Assembly: GCA_900546925.1 (NCBI GenBank)
Contig: UREV01000036.1
Span: 1-12,262, forward strand
DNA length: 12,262 nt
Direction of reading: 5' to 3'
Source: an uncultured Bacteroides sp.
Lineage (GTDB): Bacteria; Bacteroidota; Bacteroidia; Bacteroidales; UBA932
Made by a program: the position numbers and the translations under genes. Shown piece after piece: positions 5,624 through 12,262 of the stretch. The notes below the pieces were generated by a model. The model did not search any database and was not told the origin of the DNA. It saw nothing but the letters and a program-made list of their open reading frames with translations. Every line of letters starts with the position of its first letter. Position 1 is the stretch's first letter.

Positions 5624-6604
5624 ATGAGCAAAAAAGAAAGATTGGCATTGACCTATACCATTAGCGTGCTGGCCCTTTTGGTGCTGGCCCTTCTGGACTT
5701 GCACGTCGGTGCGGTCAAACTCTCTTCGAGCGAGATTTTTCAGGCATTGACAGGAACCGCCGACAGTCGTATCGCGGCTATAGTCAACAGTTTGCGACTT
5801 CCGAGACTCCTGACGGCAATCCTCGCGGGCATCGGACTCGCCACGTCGGGATCGGTCATGCAGGCGGTATTCAGGAACCCTCTCGCCGACCCGCACATTC
5901 TCGGAATCAGCGCCGGAGCCGGCACGGGCGTGGCCATCGCGACACTCTGCACAGCCGGGACAGGCATCGCACTCAGCATCTCAGCAGCGGCAGGCGCATT
6001 CTGTATGTCGTTGATTATCTTATGGATATCGCTCCGCACACGTAGGGCATCCGCGCTTCTTATCACCGGAGTCATGCTCGGTTATATCATGAGCGCTCTC
6101 ACTTCTGTAATAGAATATCAGGCCAACGAAATGAGACTCAAAATGTTCTGGAACTGGTCGGCCGGCAGTTTCGGCAGCAGCGGATGGACCGAACTCCAGA
6201 TAATGGCAGTCGCGCTGATCGCCGGATTCCTGATTTCGCTGTCCCTGAGCAAAGGCCTCAGTCTGCTCCTGTTCGGCGACGACTACGCGGCAAGCGCCGG
6301 TGCCAACGCCCGGAAGATCAGGGTTTTGTCAATGCTGGGGTGCAGTCTGATGACCGGTGTGGTTACAGCTTATTGCGGCCCCATCGGATTCGTGGGCATC
6401 GTATCTCCACATATCGCCAAAGCATTTAGTGGTCAGGCTGTTATGAAACATGTTATCCCTCTGAGTTGCATCATGGGAGCCGTCATCTGCCTCGGCGGGG
6501 ATATTCTTTCACGTGTCTGGGAGACGCCGCTGCCTGTCGGAAGTACAATAGCATTGATAGGAATACCTATTATCTTCCTGATACTCAGGCGACAAAACCC
6601 ATAA
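5624..6604 (+). CDS. FecCD/BtuC-type iron-siderophore or cobalamin ABC permease
   Basis: This inner-membrane permease belongs to the type II ABC importers that take up Fe-siderophores, haem or vitamin B12. From the ATG at 5624 it has 326 residues, typical for the family. An alternative ATG at 5594 adds ten polar residues. The hallmarks are all present: RLPRLLTAILAG, then NPLADPHILGISAGAG, the coupling-region motif GPIGFVGIVSPHIAK, and the C-terminal PVGSTIALIGIPIIFLILRR. About ten hydrophobic segments are evident. It stands alone: no binding protein, TonB receptor or ATPase gene is adjacent. The FecE-type ATPase at 10982 is the only candidate partner here. The last 20 bp overlap the convergent membrane-protein gene. 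Substrate cannot be assigned. Confidence 0.93.
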   Translation: MSKKERLALTYTISVLALLVLALLDLHVGAVKLSSSEIFQALTGTADSRIAAIVNSLRLPRLLTAILAGIGLATSGSVMQAVFRNPLADPHILGISAGAGTGVAIATLCTAGTGIALSISAAAGAFCMSLIILWISLRTRRASALLITGVMLGYIMSALTSVIEYQANEMRLKMFWNWSAGSFGSSGWTELQIMAVALIAGFLISLSLSKGLSLLLFGDDYAASAGANARKIRVLSMLGCSLMTGVVTAYCGPIGFVGIVSPHIAKAFSGQAVMKHVIPLSCIMGAVICLGGDILSRVWETPLPVGSTIALIGIPIIFLILRRQNP

Positions 6605-7025
6605 GAAGGTTCCAGCCCCAGAAACGGAGGAACTTTCCGACCAGAAGAAGCAGCATAGTGCGGACCGGTGGCGTGCGGTAAAAGCCTAATGCTATGGCGA
6701 TTACGTCTCCGACAAACGGTACCCAGCAAATCAGAGCCAACCAAACTCCATATCTGTCGATTTTCGCTTTCTGCTTCTGAAGGGTTTCGCGCCTTACCTT
6801 GAACCACTTTTCGAGCCAGTCCCATCTGGCTATCCAGCCCATCCAGTAGGTAACTACGCTGCCGAGCCAATTACCTAAAGTGCCGACTATCAGGCACCCG
6901 GCGGCATCATGGGTAGCCGCGAGCACAGCTATATACAAGGCATCGGAGCTGAACGGCAGAATCGTCGCAGCCAAAAATGTTCCTATAAAAAGGCCCAAGA
7001 GGCCAAGTCCTGCCAAAGAGCCCAT
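6585..7025 (-). CDS. VTT-domain (YqaA-like/DedA-related) membrane protein
   Basis: This small inner-membrane protein of the VTT (SNARE-associated) superfamily belongs to the YqaA branch, of unclear molecular role; related DedA proteins are lipid scramblases or transporters. It has 146 residues with three or four hydrophobic segments. The conserved re-entrant region is seen in TFLAATILPFSSDALYIAVL near residues 16-35, then GTLGNWLGSVVTYWMG, and a second half with CWVPFVGDVIAIALGFYR. The start codon lies one base after the rsmG stop codon, so it is the last gene of the polA cluster. The 3' end overlaps the FecCD permease gene tail-to-tail by 20 bp. Confidence 0.88.
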   Translation of the reverse strand: MGSLAGLGLLGLFIGTFLAATILPFSSDALYIAVLAATHDAAGCLIVGTLGNWLGSVVTYWMGWIARWDWLEKWFKVRRETLQKQKAKIDRYGVWLALICWVPFVGDVIAIALGFYRTPPVRTMLLLLVGKFLRFWGWNLLMGFVA

Positions 7026-7026
7026 G

Positions 7027-7692
7027 TTATGGAATATCGATCACGTATTTGTCTTCGAAGATAGGGTCGTTCACCCAATCCTGGATTTTCCATGTCCTGA
7101 CGGAACCCGGGCGGAGTCCTGCCATACGCATCATGTGGCAGAGTTCCTCGGAAAAGTCACCGCCTTTCAGATAGAAAATGTTTCCGGTGTACTTTCCCCG
7201 TACCCACGGATAGAAGTTGTCCAATGCCGTCACTGCCCTGGAAACCACATAGTTAAAAGTCTCCGGAAGAGACTCCGCACGGGCATTCACCACTTCGACA
7301 TTGACAAGACCCAAAGCCTCGGAGACGCCTTTGGCGACGATGGTCTTTTTCCCGACGGAATCACAGAGGACGAACCGGACTTTCGGGAACATCACGGCCA
7401 GCGGGATTCCCGGAAAGCCGCCGCCGGTCCCCAGGTCGAGGACAGAGATGCCGGTCCCGCGGGTCCACTCCTCGAAAATCTCCGGACGGGTCTCCTTCAG
7501 ATACCCCGCAATCGCCAATGAATGAAGCACATGGCGCACGTACAAACTGCCTATATCCTTACGCGAAATGACATTGATCTTAGCATTCCAGTCGTTATAA
7601 AGTCCTTCCATCGCACGGAACTTTTCCGCCATTTCGGGCGTAGTTTCCGGAAACAGGACATTCAGTTCATTTATAAATTCCCCGTAATTCAT
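7027..7692 (-). CDS. rsmG: 16S rRNA (guanine-527-N7)-methyltransferase
   Basis: RsmG (GidB) uses S-adenosylmethionine to methylate G527 in the 530 loop of 16S rRNA. The product has 221 residues, close to the family norm. NVISRKD (40-46) and YVRHVLHSLAI (51-61) are the characteristic N-terminal RNA-side motifs. The cofactor loop is VLDLGTGGGFPGIPLA at 84-99, followed by the acidic strand FVLCDSVGKK. VVSRAVTALDNFYPW is the conserved late motif. Its ATG overlaps the sigma-factor TGA by 4 bases, giving translational coupling, and the next gene begins one base after its stop. It is separated here from the gidA/rnmV context seen in other phyla. Confidence 0.97.
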   Translation of the reverse strand: MNYGEFINELNVLFPETTPEMAEKFRAMEGLYNDWNAKINVISRKDIGSLYVRHVLHSLAIAGYLKETRPEIFEEWTRGTGISVLDLGTGGGFPGIPLAVMFPKVRFVLCDSVGKKTIVAKGVSEALGLVNVEVVNARAESLPETFNYVVSRAVTALDNFYPWVRGKYTGNIFYLKGGDFSEELCHMMRMAGLRPGSVRTWKIQDWVNDPIFEDKYVIDIP

Positions 7693-8288
7693 AATTCCTC
7701 CTCCATATCTTGCATCTTCTGGATAATCAACGCTTTAGCCCTGCTGATACGGGTCTTAACCGTGTTTACAGGGATATCCGCTTTTTCGGCGATTTCCTTA
7801 TAACCGAGGTTGTCCACGAAGCACATTTTCGCTATCACCATATAATGTTCCGGCAGATTGTCGATGCAGCTCAGGAAGTTTTCGTGATCCTGTATGGAAA
7901 TGATGTCGTCCTCCGGACTGAGCTGGTCAGCCGGCACGTTGATGGCGTCATCTCCAGTGACGTCGATCGGTGTCTGTTCCACCTTTTTACCCATCAACTT
8001 ACCTTTATTTTTATGGTCGAAAGCTGTGTTTCGGGCTATTGTGAACAGCCATGTGGAAAATTTGCCATCCGGCTTGAAGGTTTCCAATTTCCCGAAAGCC
8101 TTTTCGAAACTTTCCATGCATATATCCTCCACCTCTTCCTTTTCTTTCACATATTTGGAGATATGGGCGCTGACAGCCTTATGGTAACGTGCATACAGGG
8201 CGAAAAAAGCCGCCTCATTACCATCCAAAGCCGACTGTACCAGTCCGTTATCATCCAAATCAGTGAGCTTCGAGCCAGTTTTTGCCAT
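7689..8288 (-). CDS. ECF-type RNA polymerase sigma factor
   Basis: This sigma-70 family group 4 regulator of transcription initiation has 199 residues. Region 2 spans about 25-97 with FSTWLFTIARN at 77-87, the usual core-binding/-10 melting signature. A charged linker of about 45 residues follows. Region 4 (about 141-192) holds a helix-turn-helix with GYKEIAEKADIPVNTVKTR recognising the -35 side. No anti-sigma gene or FecR-like membrane partner is adjacent. Its coding start lies inside the polA 3' end (29-bp overlap) and its stop overlaps the rsmG ATG, so it is transcribed with polA and rsmG. Its regulon is unknown. Confidence 0.95.
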   Translation of the reverse strand: MAKTGSKLTDLDDNGLVQSALDGNEAAFFALYARYHKAVSAHISKYVKEKEEVEDICMESFEKAFGKLETFKPDGKFSTWLFTIARNTAFDHKNKGKLMGKKVEQTPIDVTGDDAINVPADQLSPEDDIISIQDHENFLSCIDNLPEHYMVIAKMCFVDNLGYKEIAEKADIPVNTVKTRISRAKALIIQKMQDMEEEL

Positions 8289-10929
8289 AATTACATTCTA
8301 CCGTTAAAGGAACTGTCAATTCTGTTACATGTTCCATCTGTTCCTTGACGATGGACATCAGTTTTTCTGTTTCTCCGGGCACTGTATCGAAGAGAAGTTC
8401 GTCATGAATCTGCAGCACCATCCTGCTTTTCAGTCCCTCCTCAGTCATTTTCTTGTCCACACCTATCATAGCCAGCTTGATGATATCCGCCGACGTTCCC
8501 TGGATAGGGGCATTGACAGCATTCCTCTCAGCGAGTCCTCGGACGGTGGCATTTTTGGAGTTTATATCGGGCAGGTACCTGCGTCTTCCGAACAGTGTTT
8601 CCACGTACCCGTTCTCGCGCGCGGCCGCTATGGTGTCGTCGATATAGGAGCGGACAGCCGGGAATGCCGCGAAGTAATCGTCGATAATCTTCTTGGCTTC
8701 AGACCTGGATACGCCAAGTCGCTGAGCCAGACCGAAAGACGAGATTCCATACATTATACCGAAGTTTGCGGTCTTGGCGACGCGCCTCTGTTCCGGCGTA
8801 ACATCTTCATGCGGCACTCCGAAAATCTTTTCAGCCGTGGCAGCATGCACATCCACCCCGTTGCGGAACGCACTTATAAGATGACTGTCCTGACTCAGAT
8901 GCGCCATGATACGCAGTTCGATCTGTGAATAATCCGCCGACACGATGTATCCGCCAGCCTCCCCTGCCACGAACGCCTTCCTGATTTCTTTTCCACGTTC
9001 TGTGCGGATCGGGATATTCTGCAGGTTCGGATTCGATGAGCTCAATCGTCCTGTCGCCGTAAGCGCCTGATTGAACGTAGTATGTATGCGTCCGGTCTTA
9101 GGTGAGACGTATGTCGGGAACGGTTCGATATATGTCGACAGCAGTTTTTTCACTGCCCTGAATTCCAGGATTTCCCCGATGATAGGCGATTTGTCTGCCA
9201 ACGCCGTAAGTGTCGCTTCATCAGTAGGATAGCTTCCCCGCGCGGTCTTTTTCGCTTTCGGATCCAGCTGCAGTTTTCCGAAGAGCAGATCGCCGACCTG
9301 TTTCGGTGACGAAATGTTCAGTTCCGGTTCCTCAGCCATCTCCCGAATCCGCGCCTCACGTTCATTCATCTCGGTCCTGAGCGCCTCCGCGAACTCCCTC
9401 AACTGTTCCAAATCCACTTTCACTCCGACCCGCTCCATCTTTCCGAGCACTCGCATCAATGGTTCTTCCATTTCGTCGTAAAGTCTTGTCAACAAATGCG
9501 TTTCCATATCTGCGCGCACTTTCAGACCGACCAGAAGAGCTGCCGCCGTCGCCTCCGATTCTGACGCATCCGCCACCTCTGCCGGCGCATCGAACAACGA
9601 CAAAGGCTCCGCTTCTTCCGCCGGTTCTTCGCTGTTCAGGTCAATGCCCAAGTACGTCTTCGCGAGCACGTCGAGTTTGTGACTTTTTTCCGGGTTTATC
9701 AGATAATGCATCAGTCCGACATCAGAAAGTTTTCCGTTCAGGTCAATGCCGTTGTAACGGAGTATGTTTTCGGCGAGTTTGAGGTCGTAGCCGAATTTTT
9801 CTATTTCCGGATCGGAAAGCAAGTCGGAGAATGTATTTATATCTGTAGAAGATGTCACTTTCACTTGCAGTTCTTCCGCTTCCTTAGGGTCAGATGTCGC
9901 CAACGTAATTCTGCTTACCGGCGTAAAAATGCCTGATGTTGCGGCAGTTACGGTTACGGAAAGTCGGCAGTTCTGTTTAGCGGACTGCTTGAACTCCTCC
10001 GCCGGGATTTCATTGACAGAAACCTTCGGCGAGTTCTGTGGTAGGGTCGTCTGGGTGTGGCCGGCAGGGATGAATTTTTTCAGGGAGCTGAACTCGTATT
10101 CGGCGAACAGGTCGGCCAGGCGCGGGGTGAATTCGAGGTTCACGCGCATGCCTTCGGTCGTCTCGGAGAGGTCCATGTCGGTCTTTATAGTCACGAGTTC
10201 CCGGCTCAGAGCGATGTGCGGCTGCGCTTCCCTGAACATGGTCTGCTGACGTGGTGTCAACTCGTCGATATGCTCGTATATAGCTGATACTGAGCCGTAT
10301 TTGGAGATGAGTTTTCCAGCGCCTACTTCGCCTACGCCTTTCACTCCGGGCACGTTGTCAGCGGTGTCGCCGCAGATGGTGAGCATGTCGATGACTTGCA
10401 GCGGGGAGCTGATGCCGTATTTTTCACAGACTGCCTTGGCGTCGAGGATTTCGTCTTCACCGCCTGATTTTCCGGGTTTGACCTGGAAGATGTTTTCGTC
10501 GATAAGCTGTCCGTAGTCTTTATCTGGGGTCACCATGTAGACTTCGAGGCCTTTCTTTGCTTCGCGTTTGGCCATGGAGCCGATGACGTCGTCTGCTTCG
10601 AAGCCGGGTACCATGAGGGTTGCGATGTTCATGGCAGCGCAGAGCTCGCGCAACGGTTCGAGTGAATCGATGATGAGTTGCGGGGTTTCTGCTCTGGTGG
10701 CTTTGTATTCGGGGAACATTTCGTTTCTAAATGTTCCTCCGGGAGGATCGAACGCAACTGCAAGATAGTCAGGATGTTCTCTAACTATCAATTCCAAAAT
10801 GTATTTAGTGAAGCCGAAAAGGATAGACATGTCGGCTCCTTTCGAGTTGATCATCGGACGCCTCAGAAAGGCATAGTACATTTTAAATATCAATGCATGT
10901 CCGTCGATCAGGTATAATTTTTCTCTCAT
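8260..10929 (-). CDS. polA: DNA polymerase I
   Basis: This enzyme fills gaps, removes primers and takes part in excision repair. It has 889 residues. The 5'-3' nuclease domain covers about 1-290, with acidic motifs EADDVIG, TPDKDYGQLI and CGDTADNVPGVKGVG. The polymerase domain is intact: TGRLSSSNPNLQNIP, motif A with Asp666 (ADYSQIELR), motif B with Arg715, Lys719, Phe723 and Tyr727, and motif C QIHDEL with His842, Asp843 and Glu844. Spacing from motif A to the end equals that of the E. coli enzyme. The middle 3'-5' exonuclease region looks inactive: no DxE in the ExoI position, Ala where Asp424 of E. coli aligns, and no Asp near the ExoIII position. It leads a cluster with the sigma factor, rsmG and the VTT protein. 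Confidence 0.98.
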   Translation of the reverse strand: MREKLYLIDGHALIFKMYYAFLRRPMINSKGADMSILFGFTKYILELIVREHPDYLAVAFDPPGGTFRNEMFPEYKATRAETPQLIIDSLEPLRELCAAMNIATLMVPGFEADDVIGSMAKREAKKGLEVYMVTPDKDYGQLIDENIFQVKPGKSGGEDEILDAKAVCEKYGISSPLQVIDMLTICGDTADNVPGVKGVGEVGAGKLISKYGSVSAIYEHIDELTPRQQTMFREAQPHIALSRELVTIKTDMDLSETTEGMRVNLEFTPRLADLFAEYEFSSLKKFIPAGHTQTTLPQNSPKVSVNEIPAEEFKQSAKQNCRLSVTVTAATSGIFTPVSRITLATSDPKEAEELQVKVTSSTDINTFSDLLSDPEIEKFGYDLKLAENILRYNGIDLNGKLSDVGLMHYLINPEKSHKLDVLAKTYLGIDLNSEEPAEEAEPLSLFDAPAEVADASESEATAAALLVGLKVRADMETHLLTRLYDEMEEPLMRVLGKMERVGVKVDLEQLREFAEALRTEMNEREARIREMAEEPELNISSPKQVGDLLFGKLQLDPKAKKTARGSYPTDEATLTALADKSPIIGEILEFRAVKKLLSTYIEPFPTYVSPKTGRIHTTFNQALTATGRLSSSNPNLQNIPIRTERGKEIRKAFVAGEAGGYIVSADYSQIELRIMAHLSQDSHLISAFRNGVDVHAATAEKIFGVPHEDVTPEQRRVAKTANFGIMYGISSFGLAQRLGVSRSEAKKIIDDYFAAFPAVRSYIDDTIAAARENGYVETLFGRRRYLPDINSKNATVRGLAERNAVNAPIQGTSADIIKLAMIGVDKKMTEEGLKSRMVLQIHDELLFDTVPGETEKLMSIVKEQMEHVTELTVPLTVECNYGKNWLEAH

Positions 10930-10948
10930 TTCGTATCAATGCAAAATT

Positions 10949-10956
10949 CAAAGATA
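10949..10956 (-). promoter_or_regulatory. -7 element of the polA cluster
   Basis: On the minus strand TATCTTTG (10956-10949) matches TAnnTTTG. Transcription would start about 13 bases before the polA ATG at 10929. No -33 TTTG is obvious at the right distance. The element sits in a 52-bp divergent gap, and its upstream side overlaps the promoter of the ABC ATPase gene, so the two may compete. Confidence 0.45.
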
Positions 10957-10968
10957 GCGATTTTTTCG

Positions 10969-10976
10969 TATTTTTG
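10969..10976 (+). promoter_or_regulatory. -7 element of the ABC ATPase gene; possible leaderless transcript
   Basis: TATTTTTG matches TAnnTTTG and ends five bases before the ATG at 10982. A start of transcription about 6-7 bases downstream would fall at or next to the A of the ATG, leaving no leader. The next in-frame ATG is codon 25, which would remove the first strands of the ATPase fold, so a downstream start is unlikely. Confidence 0.4.
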
Positions 10977-10981
10977 CGATT

Positions 10982-11752
10982 ATGGATGAGAATAAAATTT
11001 TGTGCGCAGACAACCTGGTGATAGGCAACGACGGAAGAGCATTGACCCAAAAAATGAGCTTCCGGATCGGGGTCGGCGAGTGTATTCTCTTGTGCGGGGC
11101 GAACGGCATCGGGAAGAGCACGCTTCTGAGGACATTGGCCGGGGTCATTCCGGCGGTCAGCGGGGAGATCGGGATGCGGGGGCGCCCGGTGCGCGTCATT
11201 TTAGTGCCGGCGCGGATACCGAAGGTGCCGGGTTTTTCCGTAACGGATTTTGTAGCAACGAGTTGTTATCGGGAAAGCGATTGGCTCGGGCGTCTTCCTG
11301 CGAAGATTCGTTCACGGATTTTGGAGACGCTGGAGACTCTAGGTATAGGCCATCTGGCCGCGCGCGATATCAGTAGTCTAAGTGACGGAGAGTTCCAAAA
11401 GGCGGCGATCGCCACGGCTCTTCTGCAGCAGGCTGAGGTTATTTTGTTGGATGAGCCCACGGCGTTTTTGGATGTAGACAGCAGAGAATCAGCGCTTTGC
11501 ACCCTGCGCGAGGTCGCTCTTGGGAAGCATGTTTCGATTATTTTTTCGTCGCATGATATACATACTGCGGCGAAGTATTGTACCCGTGTTTTCGGGATGC
11601 AGGTCGGGGATGAGAGAGATCAGGATATGGATTCGGAGGATGGAAGGTCTTTGGCAGAGTTGATCGACACTGGACCGGAGTGTACACGTGAGCAGCGGGA
11701 TGCGGTGTTCTCGAGGTGTTTCAGATATTGGGGTGAGGATTCCGAGAATTAA
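10982..11752 (+). CDS. FecE/BtuD-type ABC transporter ATP-binding protein
   Basis: This cytosolic ATPase powers a type II importer for siderophores, haem or cobalamin. It has 256 residues. Walker A is GANGIGKST at 39-47. The signature is LSDGE at 133-137. Walker B is VILLDEP with Asp157 and Glu158. The switch histidine is His191 in SSHDIHTAA. The Q-loop region (about 73-80) reads ILVPARIP, with no glutamine where the FecE family usually has PQ. The C-terminal tail (about 210-256) is acidic and poorly conserved. It lies alone between polA and rpmH; the FecCD permease ending at 6604 on the same strand is a possible partner. The substrate is not inferable. Confidence 0.92.
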   Translation: MDENKILCADNLVIGNDGRALTQKMSFRIGVGECILLCGANGIGKSTLLRTLAGVIPAVSGEIGMRGRPVRVILVPARIPKVPGFSVTDFVATSCYRESDWLGRLPAKIRSRILETLETLGIGHLAARDISSLSDGEFQKAAIATALLQQAEVILLDEPTAFLDVDSRESALCTLREVALGKHVSIIFSSHDIHTAAKYCTRVFGMQVGDERDQDMDSEDGRSLAELIDTGPECTREQRDAVFSRCFRYWGEDSEN

Positions 11753-11787
11753 TTTTTGGGATTACCGAGAAGAATTTTTGGAAAAAT

Positions 11788-11818
11788 TTTGCATTTAAGG
11801 CGAAAAAGACTAAATTTG
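11788..11818 (+). promoter_or_regulatory. rpmH promoter, canonical Bacteroidota type
   Basis: TTTG (11788-11791) and TAAATTTG (11811-11818) are separated by exactly 19 bases, the best match to the Bacteroidota -33/-7 consensus in the window. Transcription would start near 11824, giving a leader of about 50 bases. A perfect palindrome, AATTTTT-GG-AAAAATT (11773-11788), borders the -33 element and could be an upstream AT-rich binding site. Confidence 0.75.
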
Positions 11819-11873
11819 CATTCCTGTTTGTGAATATTGTGAACATTCGTGAAAAATATAAAAAAGTAAGATA

Positions 11874-12026
11874 ATGAAAAGAACATTTCAACCTTCTGTA
11901 CGCAAGCGCATTAACAAGCACGGATTCCGCGAGCGCATGGCTACAGCAAACGGCCGCCGCGTATTGGCAGCTCGTCGTCGTCACGGACGTAAGAAACTGA
12001 CTGTTTCTTCAGAGGAGAGATTCTAA
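11874..12026 (+). CDS. rpmH: 50S ribosomal protein L34
   Basis: This very small, strongly basic protein of the large ribosomal subunit has 50 residues. It opens MKRTFQPS and continues with the nearly invariant NKHGFRERMATANGRRVLAAR, here spanning 14-34, then RRRHGRKKLTVS. The position after QPS reads VRKRI rather than the common NRKRRN, a mild departure. It is preceded by a strong consensus promoter and followed 15 bases after its stop by a long terminator hairpin, so it is a monocistronic unit. The usual bacterial partners rnpA and dnaA are not next to it. Confidence 0.97.
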   Translation: MKRTFQPSVRKRINKHGFRERMATANGRRVLAARRRHGRKKLTVSSEERF

Positions 12027-12041
12027 TATTTCTCCACAGAA

Positions 12042-12085
12042 AATTAAAAAAGGCAATCGAAGTTTTTCGGTTGCCTTTTTTAATT
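12042..12085. terminator. Bidirectional intrinsic terminator between rpmH and the right-edge fragment
   Basis: 12042-12061 pairs with 12066-12085 through 20 positions with a single T-G wobble and a GTTT loop. The stem has a GGCAA/TTGCC core flanked by A6 and T6 runs, so both strands present a hairpin followed by a T-tract. It should end rpmH transcripts on the plus strand and the minus-strand gene entering from the right. Confidence 0.9.
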
Positions 12086-12135
12086 GTTTGGTCGGCGCAG
12101 ATACAGATTGTCTCGATGACAACTCACGATATCGG

Positions 12136-12261
12136 TTACTGCTCAGCCAACTTCGCTACCACCTCTTTGGTCAGGCCTGTCAAGTCAGCAATGGTGTCCA
12201 CATCTAACCTGCATTCCCGACAATTACCTAACGAGTTAAATATAAATTGCTGATTTTTAAG
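12136..12261 (-). CDS. C-terminal fragment, possibly of an Rpn/PD-(D/E)XK transposase-nuclease-like protein (partial)
   Basis: The frame is open from the right edge to a TAA at 12136-12138, giving 41 residues. The last part, LDVDTIADLTGLTKEVVAKL, resembles the short helical tail seen at the end of Rpn-family recombination-promoting nucleases and related proteins, where a 'xxIAxxTGLSxEEI' pattern is common. The preceding 18 residues, which include a Cys-x-x-Cys, do not look like that family, so a frameshift or decayed gene is possible. The rest of the gene lies outside the window. The assignment is from pattern memory only. Confidence 0.4.
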   Translation of the reverse strand, partial: LKNQQFIFNSLGNCRECRLDVDTIADLTGLTKEVVAKLAEQ

Positions 12262-12262
12262 A

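Noticed and set aside
7710..8348. Plus-strand open frame of 212 codons opposite the sigma-factor gene
   Set aside because: Shadow frame; the minus strand encodes an intact ECF sigma factor across the same region.
12071..12253. Plus-strand open frame of 60 codons near the right edge
   Set aside because: It starts inside the terminator hairpin, has no promoter or recognisable domain, and lies opposite the more plausible minus-strand tail.

Overview
The window looks like a chromosomal segment from an uncultured or gut-type Bacteroidales (Bacteroidota). This rests on three things. The protein variants (TyrS with KFGKT, the RluA-type synthase with an N-terminal S4 region, the LolC/E-like single permease, the 50-residue L34) resemble Bacteroidota proteins. 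Several promoters fit the Bacteroidota consensus, with TAnnTTTG at -7 and TTTG about 18-20 bases upstream. Genes are tightly packed. Species cannot be fixed from the sequence alone.

Layout. Bases 1-474 hold no credible gene. They are filled with folded, repetitive DNA: a 20-bp AT-rich inverted repeat (1-53), two head-to-tail copies of a GC-rich structured unit of about 140 bp (61-204 and 205-344), imperfect terminal inverted repeats around the pair (51-61 and 349-360), and a separate three-way-junction hairpin (381-451). A minus-strand block follows: an RluA-family pseudouridine synthase (475-1521), a 188-bp element with perfect 13-bp terminal inverted repeats and an elaborate internal fold (1535-1722), tpiA (1761-2516), an FtsX/LolC-like permease (2621-3838), rbfA (3835-4182) and tyrS (4184-5476). 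The last three are one translationally coupled unit driven from a promoter in front of tyrS.

On the plus strand a FecCD/BtuC-type permease (about 5624-6604) diverges from tyrS. Its 3' end overlaps by 20 bp the convergent minus-strand cluster polA - ECF sigma factor - rsmG - VTT/YqaA-like membrane protein (10929 down to 6585), whose genes overlap or abut throughout. Diverging from polA is a FecE/BtuD-type ABC ATPase (10982-11752). It could partner the FecCD permease about 4.4 kb away, but no binding protein or outer-membrane receptor is in view. The plus strand then carries rpmH (11874-12026), with a textbook promoter and a strong bidirectional terminator (12042-12085). A short minus-strand C-terminal fragment reaches the right edge (12136-12261).

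The coding content is core housekeeping: translation (TyrS, RbfA, RsmG, RluA, L34), glycolysis (TpiA), DNA repair and replication (PolA), envelope transport, and one sigma factor. The unusual material is the non-coding structured DNA on both sides of the pseudouridine synthase gene. The tandem units at 61-344 carry a compensatory base-pair change between copies, which argues that their folded form matters. The element at 1535-1722 folds into nested stems with a possible pseudoknot. These are the best candidates in the window for an undescribed RNA or mobile structured-DNA family.
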